In this document: in pieces, positions 48,505 through 57,474 of the stretch
Layout: each line of letters opens with the position of its first letter
Position numbering within the stretch: the stretch's first letter is position 1
Assembly: GCF_004118975.1 (NCBI RefSeq)
Contig: NZ_CP035376.1
Location: 2,108,001 to 2,172,000, forward strand
Reading direction: 5' to 3'
Length of the DNA stretch: 64,000 nucleotides
DNA from: Luteimonas sp. YGD11-2
Lineage (GTDB): Bacteria > Pseudomonadota > Gammaproteobacteria > Xanthomonadales > Xanthomonadaceae
Notes under the pieces: generated by a model
The model's input: the letters and a program-made list of their open reading frames with translations, nothing else
The model's database searches: none
What the model was told of the DNA's origin: nothing
Translations under genes and position numbers: made by a program

Positions 48505-48740
48505 CTGGGCGCCTCCAACTCCGGGACGATGTCGTCGGTCTGAAGTGGCTCGGTACGCGTGTAGCCCCATTGGCCGCCGTGGGACGCTCGCCCCGCTCGG
48601 CGAACGGGCGTCGGCGCTGGCCGCGCTCGGGCGCCATTGCCCATCGTGCACACCGCGGGTGTCTCGCTCCGCGGCCGCTTTGGGGCACGCCGGAGTGCAG
48701 ACGTCGCTGAGGTGCTTCGTTGGGCTTCGCGCTGCCCGTC
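48505..48740. other. Gene-free stretch before repeat A2
   Basis: No supported gene. The end (about 48700-48740) matches the sequence ahead of A1 in blocks such as CGCCGGAGTGC and GCCCGTCGCGCGCACC. Frames read here are not convincing. Confidence 0.6.
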
Positions 48741-48845
48741 GCGCGCACCGGGGTGTGTACTCCCCCGGCCGGAGTCCACGTCCAGCTACCACGGCCGGCC
48801 CCCGGCCATCCATGGCCGGCTGGGAGCACACACCCCGGTGCACGC
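48741..48845 (+). repeat. Hairpin repeat, type A, copy 2 (A2)
   Basis: A 105-nt element matching A1. Left arm 48741-48764 pairs with the right arm 48822-48845. Both arms have TGTGT(A/G)CTCCC instead of TGTGCTCCC in A1, so an extra TG step appears in the left arm and its complement in the right arm. The core 48765-48821 is almost identical to A1, differing at only a couple of positions. Confidence 0.85.
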
Positions 48846-49039
48846 GACGGGCCCGGCCAATCGTGGGCGTCGGCACGGAGAGCAACAGCGGGCGCCTCCG
48901 CTCTTGCGTGCCGTTGGCGATCTGCAGACTTCGGCACTGAGATCAGGAGCGGTGCCGCGAGAGCCGAATGCCACCGACCAAGGGCTGGTTCCTGTCTTTG
49001 ACTTTGATCTTCGACCAGACGCGACGACAGCTCGGTGCA
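48846..49039. other. Spacer between repeats A2 and B2
   Basis: About 194 bp with no supported gene. The last 20 bases before B2 (GCGACGACAGCTCGGTGCAC) resemble the bases before B1. The middle is unique. Confidence 0.5.
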
Positions 49040-49147
49040 CGCCGCGGACGCAGGGGGATGTCCAGAGCCGGCCATGGATGGCCGGCGGCCGGATGTGGGA
49101 GCAGGACGCGGAGATATCCGGCTGGGCATCCCCCTGTGGCCGTGGCG
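49040..49147 (-). repeat. Hairpin repeat, type B, copy 2 (B2)
   Basis: A 108-nt element, nearly the same as B1, with arms 49040-49065 and 49122-49147. One arm base differs from B1 (the right arm has CCGTGGCG rather than CCGCGGCG), leaving a G-T pair in place of G-C. The core is the same as in B1. Confidence 0.85.
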
Positions 49148-49337
49148 GGCTGCCGCGCCCCGCCCAGCCGGTGCTCTGGCTCTGGCCCAGGCTTTCCGGG
49201 CGCGAAGCTCCGCGCTCGGTGGAAACCCCTAATCGCGAGTTGAACCTTTTTATCGGGGGAGCTGGCGTCACCAACGGGCAACGGCGGTTTAACAGCGGCG
49301 GGCACAGCATGGAGGGCCCGAAACCAGGAGCCCCGCC
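49148..49337. other. Region after repeat B2, upstream of FMN reductase
   Basis: 190 bp. The first part (about 49165-49200) shares GGTGCTCTGGCTCTGG-like text with the sequence after B1. Toward the end a more AT-rich patch (TTGAACCTTTTTATC near 49239-49254) could hold the promoter of the FMN reductase. A ribosome site AGGAG is near 49324. Confidence 0.5.
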
Positions 49338-49886
49338 ATGCCAGACCTCGCCATTGCCGTACTCGTCGGAAGCCTGCGCAAGGACTCGTTCAACCGGAAG
49401 CTCGCCGACGCATTGCCGGCACTCGCGCCCGACGGCGTGCGCTTCGACATCCAGCGCATCGACGACCTTCCGCTCTACAACCAGGACGACGACGACAACC
49501 CGCCCGAAGCGGCGACGCGCCTGAAACAGGCGATCACTTCCGCCGACGGCGTGCTGTTCGTGACGCCGGAATACAACCGCTCGGTGCCGGGCGTGCTCAA
49601 GAACGCGATCGACCATGCCTCGCGCCCCTATGGCCAGAGTGCGTTCGCAGGCAAGCCCGCCGGCATCCTTGGCGTCTCGATCGGCGCCATCGGCACCGCG
49701 TGCGCGCAACAGCACCTGCGCACCATCCTCGCCTACCTCGACATGCCGACGCTGGGCCAGCCCGAGATGTTCCTTGCCGCGGACAAGGTCCTCGAGGACG
49801 GCGGCGACATCGCCGCCGGCAGCTGCGACTTCATCCGCGGCTGGCTTGACGCCTACCTCGACTTCGTGCGCCGCCATTCCAGCTGA
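49338..49886 (+). CDS. NADPH-dependent FMN reductase
   Basis: A 182-residue flavodoxin-fold reductase. The FMN phosphate loop is VGSLRKDSFNRKLADAL near residue 10, and the flavin-ring contacts are FVTPEYNRSVPGVLKNAIDHASRP near residue 75. These enzymes reduce FMN, quinones or azo dyes. It stands alone, downstream of repeat B2, with a good ribosome site AGGAG, and ends near an operator-like palindrome. Confidence 0.92.
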   Translation: MPDLAIAVLVGSLRKDSFNRKLADALPALAPDGVRFDIQRIDDLPLYNQDDDDNPPEAATRLKQAITSADGVLFVTPEYNRSVPGVLKNAIDHASRPYGQSAFAGKPAGILGVSIGAIGTACAQQHLRTILAYLDMPTLGQPEMFLAADKVLEDGGDIAAGSCDFIRGWLDAYLDFVRRHSS

Positions 49887-49893
49887 GCGTCAC

Positions 49894-49934
49894 CCCCGCA
49901 CGACGTGGCGATATTTTCGCCATATCGTGCGGGG
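49894..49934. terminator. Long nested palindrome after FMN reductase
   Basis: CCCCGCACGA (49894-49903) pairs with TCGTGCGGGG (49925-49934), and inside it TGGCGA pairs with TCGCCA around a T-rich loop. A further TTTCGCCACATCG, matching the inner arm and the bases after it, follows near 49952. As it lies between convergent genes it may be a terminator, but it also looks like a repeated operator. Confidence 0.55.
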
Positions 49935-50010
49935 CCGCAGCGGTGGTCACAATTTCGCCACATCGGGAAATCGCCCCGTGCGATGCCGCCGGGTGACCGG
50001 TGTCCCGCGC

Positions 50011-50046
50011 GCTTCCACAGACTTGCCCACAGGCCAGGTGGATAAC
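50011..50046. promoter_or_regulatory. Cluster of DnaA-box-like sequences
   Basis: Three sequences resembling the DnaA box TTATCCACA occur within 36 bp: CTTCCACA, TTGCCCACA and, on the other strand, TTATCCACC (GGTGGATAA at 50037-50045). The last is an 8/9 match. They lie in the gap between the FMN reductase and the AlkB-like gene, 264 bp without any gene. Confidence 0.35.
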
Positions 50047-50150
50047 TCCACGGCGCCCTCTGGACAATTCTTCGCCACCCGGCCGCGGCATCGAAACCGC
50101 AGATCCGGACGCGAAGAACGCTTGACTTGCGCAACCGGAGCAGGGTCGCC

Positions 50151-50723
50151 CTACTCCTCCAGCTCCGGCCGTACACGGAACACCACGCTCATGCGTGGAC
50201 CCGGATCGCGCCTGGTTTTGGGGATGCCGTGTTCGTGGGTGAGCTGCGAGGCATGGCTCATGCTCAACACGCTGCCCGGCTGCAGATCGACACGCACCAG
50301 CCTGCCATCGGCGCGCGCGCGGATGTTCATCTGTCGCGGCGCGCCCAGGGACACCAGCGTGATCGGATGCCCGGGGATGAGCGTATGCAGCTTGTCGTTG
50401 TGCATCGCCACCGAGTCGCGGCCATCGCGGTAGAGGTTCAGCCCGACCGCGTTGTAGGGCGCCGGCGCCACGCTCTGCACATGGGCGAGCAGTTCCGGCA
50501 ACGGCAGGCCTGCAGGTGCCGATGCCAGCCGCCACGACGCCAGCAGCCGCGGCACTTCCACCACCCGGTCGTACATCGGCCGTGACATCTGCCGCCAGGC
50601 GATGCCATCGCGCAGCGCCTCGAACCACGCCTGCGCCAGCTCCGCCGGAATCACATCCGGCCAGTAGCGGATGCCGCCCTCGGCGTCATCGACCAGCTGC
50701 AGCACCGGGGAAAACAGGTCCAT
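50151..50723 (-). CDS. AlkB-like 2-oxoglutarate/Fe(II) dioxygenase
   Basis: A 190-residue dioxygenase of the AlkB family. The Fe(II) ligands are in the HxD motif of VAMHNDKLHTL and the distal histidine in LTHEHGIPKT, with the 2-oxoglutarate arginine in PRMSVVFRVRP. These enzymes reverse methyl damage in DNA or RNA. The gene starts only three bases after the dnaE2 stop, so it is the fifth gene of the lexA-imuA-imuB-dnaE2 operon and probably SOS-controlled. Confidence 0.92.
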   Translation of the reverse strand: MDLFSPVLQLVDDAEGGIRYWPDVIPAELAQAWFEALRDGIAWRQMSRPMYDRVVEVPRLLASWRLASAPAGLPLPELLAHVQSVAPAPYNAVGLNLYRDGRDSVAMHNDKLHTLIPGHPITLVSLGAPRQMNIRARADGRLVRVDLQPGSVLSMSHASQLTHEHGIPKTRRDPGPRMSVVFRVRPELEE

Positions 50724-50726
50724 GGG

Positions 50727-53700
50727 TCAGTGGAAATCGCGCGATGGCAGCGACAGCCCGCCCAGCAGGCCGCTGAGGTCCTCGAGATCGCCGGCGATCA
50801 GGTGCTCCACGCCATCCACGCGTTCCCAGCGACCGCGCACCGCCAGCAGGCGCGATTCCAGCAGCGCGCGACGGCGGCGCAGCGCCAGCGTCGGCCAGAC
50901 GATCACGTTGATCATCCCGTCCTCGTCCTCGAGGGTGACGAAGATCGTGCCCTTGGCGGTGCCCGGGCGCTGGCGCTGGGTGACCAGCCCGGCCACGTGC
51001 ACGCCGCTGCCATGACGGCGCTCGCGCAGGGCACGCAGACCGAGGATGCGGCGCTGGGTCATCTGCGCACGCAGCAGGGCCATCGGATGTTCGCGCAGGG
51101 TCAGGCCGACGCTGTGATAGTCGGCCAGCAGTTCCTCGCCACGTCGCGGCGCCGGCAGTTCCACTGCCACTTCTTCCGGGCTGCCCGGCAGCAATGGCAG
51201 GCGGCGTTCGATGCCGGCCACCGCCCAGCGCGCGGCATTGCGATGGCCCGACAGCGACCGCAGCGCATCGGCTTCGGCCAGCGCGGTGCGCGCCTTCTCG
51301 TCCAGCCCGGCGCGCAGGCACAGATCGGCGATATCGAAAAACGGCCGCTGCACGCGCGCCTCGACGATGCGCCGCGCCACCGCTTCCGGCAGCCCGGCCA
51401 CCTGGCGCAGGCCGAGGCGGATCGCCGGTTGCTCGCCGCGATCGTCCTCGTTGCGCCATGGCCGTCCACCGACCAGGGTGCTGTCCCAGTCGCTGTGCAT
51501 CACGTCCACCGGCAGCACTTCTACCGCCTCACGTTCCGCGCTGCCTCGGCGTGCGTCCTGCACGATCTGGCTGGGCGAGTAGAACCCCATCGGCTGCGAA
51601 TTGAGCAGGCCGCAGGCGAAGGCCGCCGGCTCGTGGCGCTTGAGCCAGCAGCTGGCATAGACCAGCTTGGCGAACGAGGCCGAATGGCTCTGGGGGAAAC
51701 CATACGAACCGAAGCCCTTGATCTGTTCGAAGATCTGGTCGATGAACTCCGGCGCATAACCTTTGCCTTCCATCAGTTCGCGGATGCGCACACGGTGCGG
51801 CTCCATGTCGCCGCCACGCCGCCACGCCGCCATCGAGCGCCGCATGCGGTCGGCCTCCTCGGGCGTGTAGCCGGCCAGGATCACCAGTTCCATCACCTGT
51901 TCCTGGAACAGCGGCACGCCGAGCGTTTCGCCGAGGATCGCCTGCACGTCCGGCGACGGGTACAGGATCGGCTCCTTGCCCTGCCGGCGGCGCAGGTAGG
52001 GATGCACCATCTGCCCCTGGATCGGCCCGGGCCGCACGATCGCCACCTCGATCACCAGGTCGTAGAAACGCGCAGGCTTGAGCCGCGGCAGCATCGCCAT
52101 CTGCGCGCGCGATTCGATCTGGAACACGCCGACCGTATCGGCGATCTGGATCATCGCGTAGGTGTCCTTGTCATCGCCGGGAATCGTGGCGATGTCGTAG
52201 TCGCGGCCACGACGCCCGCGCACCAGGTCCAGCGTTTTGCGGATGCAGGTCAGCATGCCCAGCGCCAGGCAATCGACCTTGAGCAGCTTCATCGTCTCCA
52301 GGTCGTCCTTGTCCCACTGGATGATGGTGCGCTCGGCCATCGCCGCGTTCTCCACCGGCACCAGGTTCCACAACGGCTCGTCGGAGATGACGAAACCGCC
52401 CACGTGCTGCGACAGGTGCCGCGGATGGTCGCGCAGCTGCTCGGTGACGTAGAGCACGCGCTGGATCAGCGGATTGGCGAGATCGAAGCCGGCTTCGGTG
52501 ATGCGCTGCTCCATCGGCGTGGCCCCGTTGCCCCAGCCGTAGCAGTTGGCCAGCAGGGTGATCTGGTCGGGCGGCAGGCCGAACACGCGGGCCACGTCGC
52601 GCACCGCGCTCTTGCCCCGGTAGCTGATCACCGTGGCCGCCAGCGCGGCGCGCTCACGGCCGTACTTCGCGTACACGTACTGGATGACTTCCTCGCGTCG
52701 CTCGTGCTCGAAGTCGACGTCGATATCCGGCGGCTCGTTGCGCTCCTTCGACAGGAAGCGCGCCATCAGCAGGCGGGTCTCGTCGGGATTGACCGCGGTG
52801 ATGCCGAGCGCATAGCAGACCGCCGAATTCGCCGACGAGCCGCGGCCCTGGCAGAGGATCCCGCGGCCGCGCGCGAAGCGGACCACGTCGTGCACGGTGA
52901 GGAAGAACGCCTCGTAGCCGAGGCCCGCGATCAGTTCCAGTTCCTCCTCGATCGTCGCCCACACCTTCTTCGGCGTGCCTTCCGGCCAGCGTTCGCGCGC
53001 GCCTTCTTCCACCAGCTGGCGCAACCAGGTGGTGGCGGTGTGGCCATCGGGCACCAGTTCCTTCGGGTACCGGTAGGCCAGCGTGCGCAGGTCGAAGCTG
53101 CAGCGCCGGGCCAGTGCGACCGCGCAATCGAGCAGGTGATGCGGATGGATATTGCCCAGTGCGCGCCGCGTACGCAGGTGGCGTTCGCCGTTTCGGAACA
53201 GGTGCGCACCGCACTCGGCCAGCGGCAGGTTGTGACGGATTGCGGTCAGCGTGTCCTGCACGATGCGTTCGCGGCGGGTGGCCATGTGCACGTCGCCGCT
53301 GGCCAGTGCCGGCATGCCGAGTGCATCCGACACTGCCAGCAGGTCCTGCAGCCGCCGTGCATCGTCGCGTTCGCGGTGCAGCTCCACCGCCAGGTGCGTG
53401 CGTCCGTCGCCGAACACCCGCTGCAGCCAGCGGCCCTCGTCCGCGTCCGGCTCGCCCCCCGGCAGCCACAGCGCGAACACGCCCGGCGCCGTGTCGGCGA
53501 ACAGCGTTTCCACGTCCGCGCGCGTCAGCCGGTAGGTGCCCTTGCCGCCGGCGCGACGGCCGGTGGTGATCAGCCTGCACAGCTGCGTGTAGCCCTGCGC
53601 GTCCTCCACCAGCAGCACGAAACGCAGGCCGTCGAGCAGCCTGAACTCGCTGCCCACGACCAGCCTGATGCCGGTCGCCTCGGAAGCTTCGAGCGCACGC

Positions 53701-53969
53701 ACGATGCCGGCCAGTGAACATTCGTCGGTGATCGCGAGTGCCTCGTAGCCGCACTGCGCGGCGCGCGCGAACAGCTGCTCGGCACTCGATGCACCACGCA
53801 GGAACGAGAAGTCCGACAGGCAATGCAGTTCCGCATAGGCCGGCAGCCTGTCGTCCTCGCCCACCGCATCGTTGGCGGCCTGGCGCAGGCGCTGGCCGAC
53901 CGCCCAGGCGCGCGGGATCTGCACTCCGGGTGTGTCGCGGCCGAGCCCGTCGAAGAGATCACCGGTCAT
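50727..53969 (-). CDS. dnaE2: Error-prone DNA polymerase DnaE2 (ImuC)
   Basis: A 1080-residue C-family polymerase of the ImuABC mutasome, which copies damaged templates. The PHP domain lies at the N-terminus ([21 protein letters not shown]), the polymerase catalytic aspartates are in [24 protein letters not shown], and a C-terminal OB fold follows ([19 protein letters not shown]). It lacks the C-terminal tau-binding region of replicative DnaE. It follows imuB by 12 bp. Confidence 0.97.
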   Translation of the reverse strand: MTGDLFDGLGRDTPGVQIPRAWAVGQRLRQAANDAVGEDDRLPAYAELHCLSDFSFLRGASSAEQLFARAAQCGYEALAITDECSLAGIVRALEASEATGIRLVVGSEFRLLDGLRFVLLVEDAQGYTQLCRLITTGRRAGGKGTYRLTRADVETLFADTAPGVFALWLPGGEPDADEGRWLQRVFGDGRTHLAVELHRERDDARRLQDLLAVSDALGMPALASGDVHMATRRERIVQDTLTAIRHNLPLAECGAHLFRNGERHLRTRRALGNIHPHHLLDCAVALARRCSFDLRTLAYRYPKELVPDGHTATTWLRQLVEEGARERWPEGTPKKVWATIEEELELIAGLGYEAFFLTVHDVVRFARGRGILCQGRGSSANSAVCYALGITAVNPDETRLLMARFLSKERNEPPDIDVDFEHERREEVIQYVYAKYGRERAALAATVISYRGKSAVRDVARVFGLPPDQITLLANCYGWGNGATPMEQRITEAGFDLANPLIQRVLYVTEQLRDHPRHLSQHVGGFVISDEPLWNLVPVENAAMAERTIIQWDKDDLETMKLLKVDCLALGMLTCIRKTLDLVRGRRGRDYDIATIPGDDKDTYAMIQIADTVGVFQIESRAQMAMLPRLKPARFYDLVIEVAIVRPGPIQGQMVHPYLRRRQGKEPILYPSPDVQAILGETLGVPLFQEQVMELVILAGYTPEEADRMRRSMAAWRRGGDMEPHRVRIRELMEGKGYAPEFIDQIFEQIKGFGSYGFPQSHSASFAKLVYASCWLKRHEPAAFACGLLNSQPMGFYSPSQIVQDARRGSAEREAVEVLPVDVMHSDWDSTLVGGRPWRNEDDRGEQPAIRLGLRQVAGLPEAVARRIVEARVQRPFFDIADLCLRAGLDEKARTALAEADALRSLSGHRNAARWAVAGIERRLPLLPGSPEEVAVELPAPRRGEELLADYHSVGLTLREHPMALLRAQMTQRRILGLRALRERRHGSGVHVAGLVTQRQRPGTAKGTIFVTLEDEDGMINVIVWPTLALRRRRALLESRLLAVRGRWERVDGVEHLIAGDLEDLSGLLGGLSLPSRDFH

Positions 53970-53981
53970 CGCCAGCCGCCT

Positions 53982-55400
53982 TCATCCGAACCACCCGTGC
54001 AGCATCCAGCCGTCACGCTGGCCGGCGGGCGTATAGGCCCAGGCGCGCTGGCCGAGTGACGTCCGCACCACGTAGTAGTCGCGACGCACGTCGTCGCCAT
54101 CCCACCAGCCGCTTTCCAGCCGTTCCGGGCCGTGCAGGATGTCGATGCGGCTGTCGCGCAGCGGCAGCGGCTGCGGCAGCAGCCAGCCCGGGCGTGGCGG
54201 CCGCGGCGGCGCCGCGGGCGATGCGTCCGCCTCGCCATCGACCCGCCGCCAGGCGCGTTCCGGACGTGGATCGTCGGCAGGGGCGAGCCGGTACACCGCG
54301 GCATCGCCCAGCCGGCCACGCAGGCGCTCGCGCAACTGCGGCCACGGGGTGCCCTGCTGCAGGCGCTGGTCGAACAGGTCGCGGCTGGCGGGTACGAACG
54401 GCGGCAGCGACGCGGCGTGCAGGCGCAGTGCCACCACCGGGCGCGTCACCTCCACCCGCTCCAGCCGGCTGCGCGCCACCTCGAACAGCAGCGCGGGATC
54501 GCGCTCGGGGGCGAGCAGGCCGACGTCCACCGTGGTGTGGCCCTGCTCGTGCTCGAGCCGCAGCTCGAACCGCTGCACGCCGCCATCGCGGATCGACAGC
54601 GCGGTGCACAGGTCGCCGATCATCCGCCGCAGCGGGAACAGCAACGCCATGTGGTTTTCGACCTCGTAACCCATCTCGATGCGGGCATCGAAGCGGTCCG
54701 GTGGCGCATACCAGGGCAGCGGATCGTCCGCCTCGCCATACAACCGCTGCAGATGGTCGAGCACGCCGGCACCGAAGCGGCGGCGCACGGTGTCGGTGGG
54801 CAGGCCACGCAGCGTGCCCAGCGTGCGCACGCCCATCCGGTGCAGGCGTTCGCCATCATCGCCGGGCAGCGCCGCACGCCGTACCGGCACCGGGTCGAGC
54901 ACGCGCGCCATCGCATCGGCATGGGTGACGGCGAATCCGTCGCGCAGGCCGGCCAGCACCCGCGCCGCACGCGGCGTGGGTGCCAGGGCGATGCGGTGGC
55001 GGAAGCCGAGCGCGACGAGTTCCTCGCGCAGGCGACGTTCGAACCGCGGCCACGGCCCGAACAGGCGGAAGCTGGCGCGGGCCTCGAGCACGATCGCTCC
55101 CGGCCAGGCGGTGCTGACCAGCGAGCTGTGGCGATAGGCCCAGCCGGCCAGGAACTGCTGCGCCGCGGCTTCGCGCGCGGGGGCGTGCTCGACCATGGCG
55201 AAGCCGGGCAACAGCGCCTGCGCGGCGACCAGCCGCTGGCCGGGACGCAGGCCGGCAGCGGCCGCGGTGGCATTCACCGCATGCAGGCTGCGCAGCTGCG
55301 CCGGGCCGGTGACCAGCGCCAGCGGTGCGTCCGGATCAGGGCAACGGCGAAGGACGGCGTCGAGCGCCAGTTGCGGCAGGAGGATGCAGGCCCAGAGCAT
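53982..55400 (-). CDS. imuB: ImuB, inactive Y-family DNA polymerase-like protein
   Basis: A 472-residue Y-family-fold protein. The N-terminal palm lacks the acidic D/DE catalytic residues of DinB (it starts MLWACILLPQLALDAVLRR, with no DMDCF-type metal site), so it is a scaffold, not a polymerase. A possible clamp-binding stretch, LLPQPLPLR, lies near residue 410. It links ImuA and DnaE2 to the sliding clamp. It follows imuA by 9 bp. Confidence 0.93.
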   Translation of the reverse strand: MLWACILLPQLALDAVLRRCPDPDAPLALVTGPAQLRSLHAVNATAAAAGLRPGQRLVAAQALLPGFAMVEHAPAREAAAQQFLAGWAYRHSSLVSTAWPGAIVLEARASFRLFGPWPRFERRLREELVALGFRHRIALAPTPRAARVLAGLRDGFAVTHADAMARVLDPVPVRRAALPGDDGERLHRMGVRTLGTLRGLPTDTVRRRFGAGVLDHLQRLYGEADDPLPWYAPPDRFDARIEMGYEVENHMALLFPLRRMIGDLCTALSIRDGGVQRFELRLEHEQGHTTVDVGLLAPERDPALLFEVARSRLERVEVTRPVVALRLHAASLPPFVPASRDLFDQRLQQGTPWPQLRERLRGRLGDAAVYRLAPADDPRPERAWRRVDGEADASPAAPPRPPRPGWLLPQPLPLRDSRIDILHGPERLESGWWDGDDVRRDYYVVRTSLGQRAWAYTPAGQRDGWMLHGWFG

Positions 55401-55409
55401 GATCGCGGC

Positions 55410-56042
55410 TCAATGCGGAAACGCGGCCAGTGGAGCCGACTGCAGTTGCAGGGGCTGGGACGGCAGCTGCCCGCCGCGGCATTTGCGTACATGCCAGGCG
55501 CCCTCGACCCATTCCAGCCGCAACGCCGCCGGCGACGGGTTGCCGGCATGGCGGCGGTCGCGCACCGCGAACGCACAGCAATCGCCGCTGTCGGCCGCCA
55601 CCTGCAGCCGGCGCAGCGCACGCTCGTCGGCGCTGCGCGGCCAGCCCACCACCGCCGCGCAGGCGCCCGAACGCAGGCACTGTTCGAATGCCCACAGCGC
55701 ATCGCGTGGTTCGGCCTCCACCACGTGCAACCAGGCCAGATCGACGCCTGCCGCCTGCCAGGCCGGCGCATACGGCACGTACGGCGGCGCCACCAGCACC
55801 ACCGGGCTGGCAGCCGCGGTAAAGCGCGCCAGCGCCGGCAGCAGCAGTTCCAGCTCGCCCACGCCGTCGGCCGGCAGCAGCAGTTCGCTCAGCGCACGCC
55901 GCGGCCAGCCGCCCTGCGGCAGCACGGCATCGAGCGCGGCATGACCGGTGGACTCGCCATCGACCATGCGCACCGCGCTCTTGCCCGCCGGCCAGACGGT
56001 GCGGGCGGCGAGCAAGGCATCCAGGGCCAGTACTTCGCCCAT
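55410..56042 (-). CDS. imuA: ImuA, SulA/RecA-like mutasome component
   Basis: A 210-residue protein of the ImuA/SulA-like class, RecA-related in fold. The N-terminus MGEVLALDALLAARTVWPAG, GHAALDAVLPQGGWPRRALSELLL and VVLVAPPYVPYAPAWQAAG are family hallmarks. The ATG at 56042 follows the lexA stop by four bases. It is needed for ImuB/DnaE2 function in other bacteria. Confidence 0.92.
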   Translation of the reverse strand: MGEVLALDALLAARTVWPAGKSAVRMVDGESTGHAALDAVLPQGGWPRRALSELLLPADGVGELELLLPALARFTAAASPVVLVAPPYVPYAPAWQAAGVDLAWLHVVEAEPRDALWAFEQCLRSGACAAVVGWPRSADERALRRLQVAADSGDCCAFAVRDRRHAGNPSPAALRLEWVEGAWHVRKCRGGQLPSQPLQLQSAPLAAFPH

Positions 56043-56046
56043 GGCC

Positions 56047-56652
56047 TCAACCCTGCCGCAGCAGGCCGCAGAACAGCCCTTCGATGGCGAAATCCACACC
56101 CGCCAGCACGTTGATCGGCGCATGCGCCGGATTGCGTGGCAGCAGGCGCAGGCGGTCGCGCCGCTTCTCCAGCCGCTTGATGGTGATCTCGCCATCGAGC
56201 CGGGCGACCACGGTCTGGCCATCGCGGGCATCGGCACTGCGGTGCACGCCAACCAGGTCGCCATCGAGGATGCCGTCGTCGATCATCGAATCGCCCTGCA
56301 CCCGCAGCAGGTAGTCCGGGCGCAGCGCGAACAGCCCGCGGTCCAGCCACAGCTGCTGGTCCAGGCCGATATCGGCGCCGATCGGCTGGCCGGCCGCCAC
56401 CCGGCCCAGCACCGGCAGGGCCAGCAGGTCCGGGCGCTCGTTGGTGGCCAGGCGGATGCCGCGGGCATGGCCGGCGGCGTGTTCGATCAGCCCCGCTTCG
56501 GCCAGCGCATGCACGTGCTTCTGCGCGGCACTGCGCGAGGCGAAGCCGAACTGCGCGGCGATCTCGGCCAGGCTCGGCGGCCGGCCCTCGGCGGCCCGCT
56601 CACGCAGGAAGGCAAGGATGGCGGCACGGCGTGGAGACAATGGCGAGGACAT
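56047..56652 (-). CDS. lexA: LexA repressor, second type, of the mutasome operon
   Basis: A 201-residue LexA. The N-terminal winged helix is PSLAEIAAQFGFASRSAAQKHVHALAEAG. The self-cleavage site is A87-G88 (RVAAGQP), and the catalytic dyad is S122 (GDSM) and K159 (EITIKR). The DNA-binding helix and box type (GTAC-N4-GTAC just upstream) match the LexA2-type of Xanthomonadaceae, which is distinct from the main SOS LexA. It is the first gene of a five-gene operon and is autoregulated. Confidence 0.94.
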   Translation of the reverse strand: MSSPLSPRRAAILAFLRERAAEGRPPSLAEIAAQFGFASRSAAQKHVHALAEAGLIEHAAGHARGIRLATNERPDLLALPVLGRVAAGQPIGADIGLDQQLWLDRGLFALRPDYLLRVQGDSMIDDGILDGDLVGVHRSADARDGQTVVARLDGEITIKRLEKRRDRLRLLPRNPAHAPINVLAGVDFAIEGLFCGLLRQG

Positions 56653-56680
56653 CGGCAGGAGGGCTGAAAGCGGAACCCGA

Positions 56681-56696
56681 GTGTACAGATGTACAC
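56681..56696. promoter_or_regulatory. LexA operator of the imu operon
   Basis: GTGTACAGATGTACAC is a palindrome with a four-base spacer, and contains the GTAC-N4-GTAC core expected for LexA2-type repressors. It lies 29 bp upstream of the lexA start. I see no second copy in the window, although weaker ones could exist. Confidence 0.85.
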
Positions 56697-56906
56697 CCGC
56701 CCCTGCCTGACTTGGAAGGCAGCCTCGACGAAGCCGGGTTCGCCGACTGGCTGCGCCGCCGCCCGGTGATGCCGGCCGCGACGCCCCGGCTCAACGAAAC
56801 GGGGCGCCGCCTGCCAGGACCCAGCGGCACGCACGTCAACCCCGGGTCGAAGCTCCCGTCGGCGACCGACGGGCGCAGACGCGCGGACCGCTGCCGGCCA
56901 GCGCTG

Positions 56907-57410
56907 TCAGTCCGACTTCCTGCGCGTACGCGCGGCCTTCTTTGCCGCGGCCTTGCGACCTGCCGAGCCCTTGGTCTTCGCCGCCTTCCTGGCTGCGGCG
57001 GAACGGTCCGCGGCGGTGCGTTTCGAGGCGGCCTTCTTCGCCTGCGTCGACAGCGCCTTCTTGCCGGCGACCTTCTTCGCGGTGGTTTTTTTGCTGGCGG
57101 TCTTGAGCGCCTTCTTCGCCGCGGTGGAACGCTTGGCCGAGGTCTTCTTCGTCGTCTTCGAAGCCTTCGTGTCCTGCGCCGCCTTCTTCTTCGTCGCCTT
57201 CGACGCGGTCTTCGACGGCTTGGCCTTGACCCCGTCCCGGCGTGCCTTGGACAGGCCGATCGCGATCGCCTGCTTGGTGTTCTTCGCGCCGTGCTTGCCT
57301 TCGCGCACGTGCTCGATTTCTTCCTTCACGTATTCGCCGGCCTGGGTGTTGGCGGACTTGCCATCGCGCTTGGCCTGCTTGGCGGCCTTGCGGGTCTTCT
57401 GTTCCGGCAT
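56907..57410 (-). CDS. DUF6496 protein with histone-H1-like tail
   Basis: A 167-residue very basic protein. The first 60 residues carry the DUF6496 pattern (GEYVKEEIEHVREGKHGAKNTKQAIAIGLSKARRDG); the remaining 100 are almost only lysine, alanine, threonine and arginine (KTTKKTSAKRSTAAKKAL), like histone H1 tails. It is probably DNA-binding or compacting. Its start (57410) was taken from the ATG at the family N-terminus. It is the first gene upstream of the mutasome operator, on the same strand. Confidence 0.8.
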   Translation of the reverse strand: MPEQKTRKAAKQAKRDGKSANTQAGEYVKEEIEHVREGKHGAKNTKQAIAIGLSKARRDGVKAKPSKTASKATKKKAAQDTKASKTTKKTSAKRSTAAKKALKTASKKTTAKKVAGKKALSTQAKKAASKRTAADRSAAARKAAKTKGSAGRKAAAKKAARTRRKSD

Positions 57411-57474
57411 GACGGGTGCTCCGGTGGCGTGGAGCGTTCGATGTAGCAACCGCGGCGTGAAGCAGGTCGCAAGG

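Noticed and set aside
50730..53717. Plus-strand frame of 995 codons over dnaE2
   Set aside because: Antisense shadow of a well-supported polymerase gene.
53982..55400. DinB/Pol IV identity for the Y-family-like protein
   Set aside because: The catalytic aspartate and glutamate motifs are absent, and the gene lies in lexA-imuA-dnaE2 order, so ImuB is the better call.
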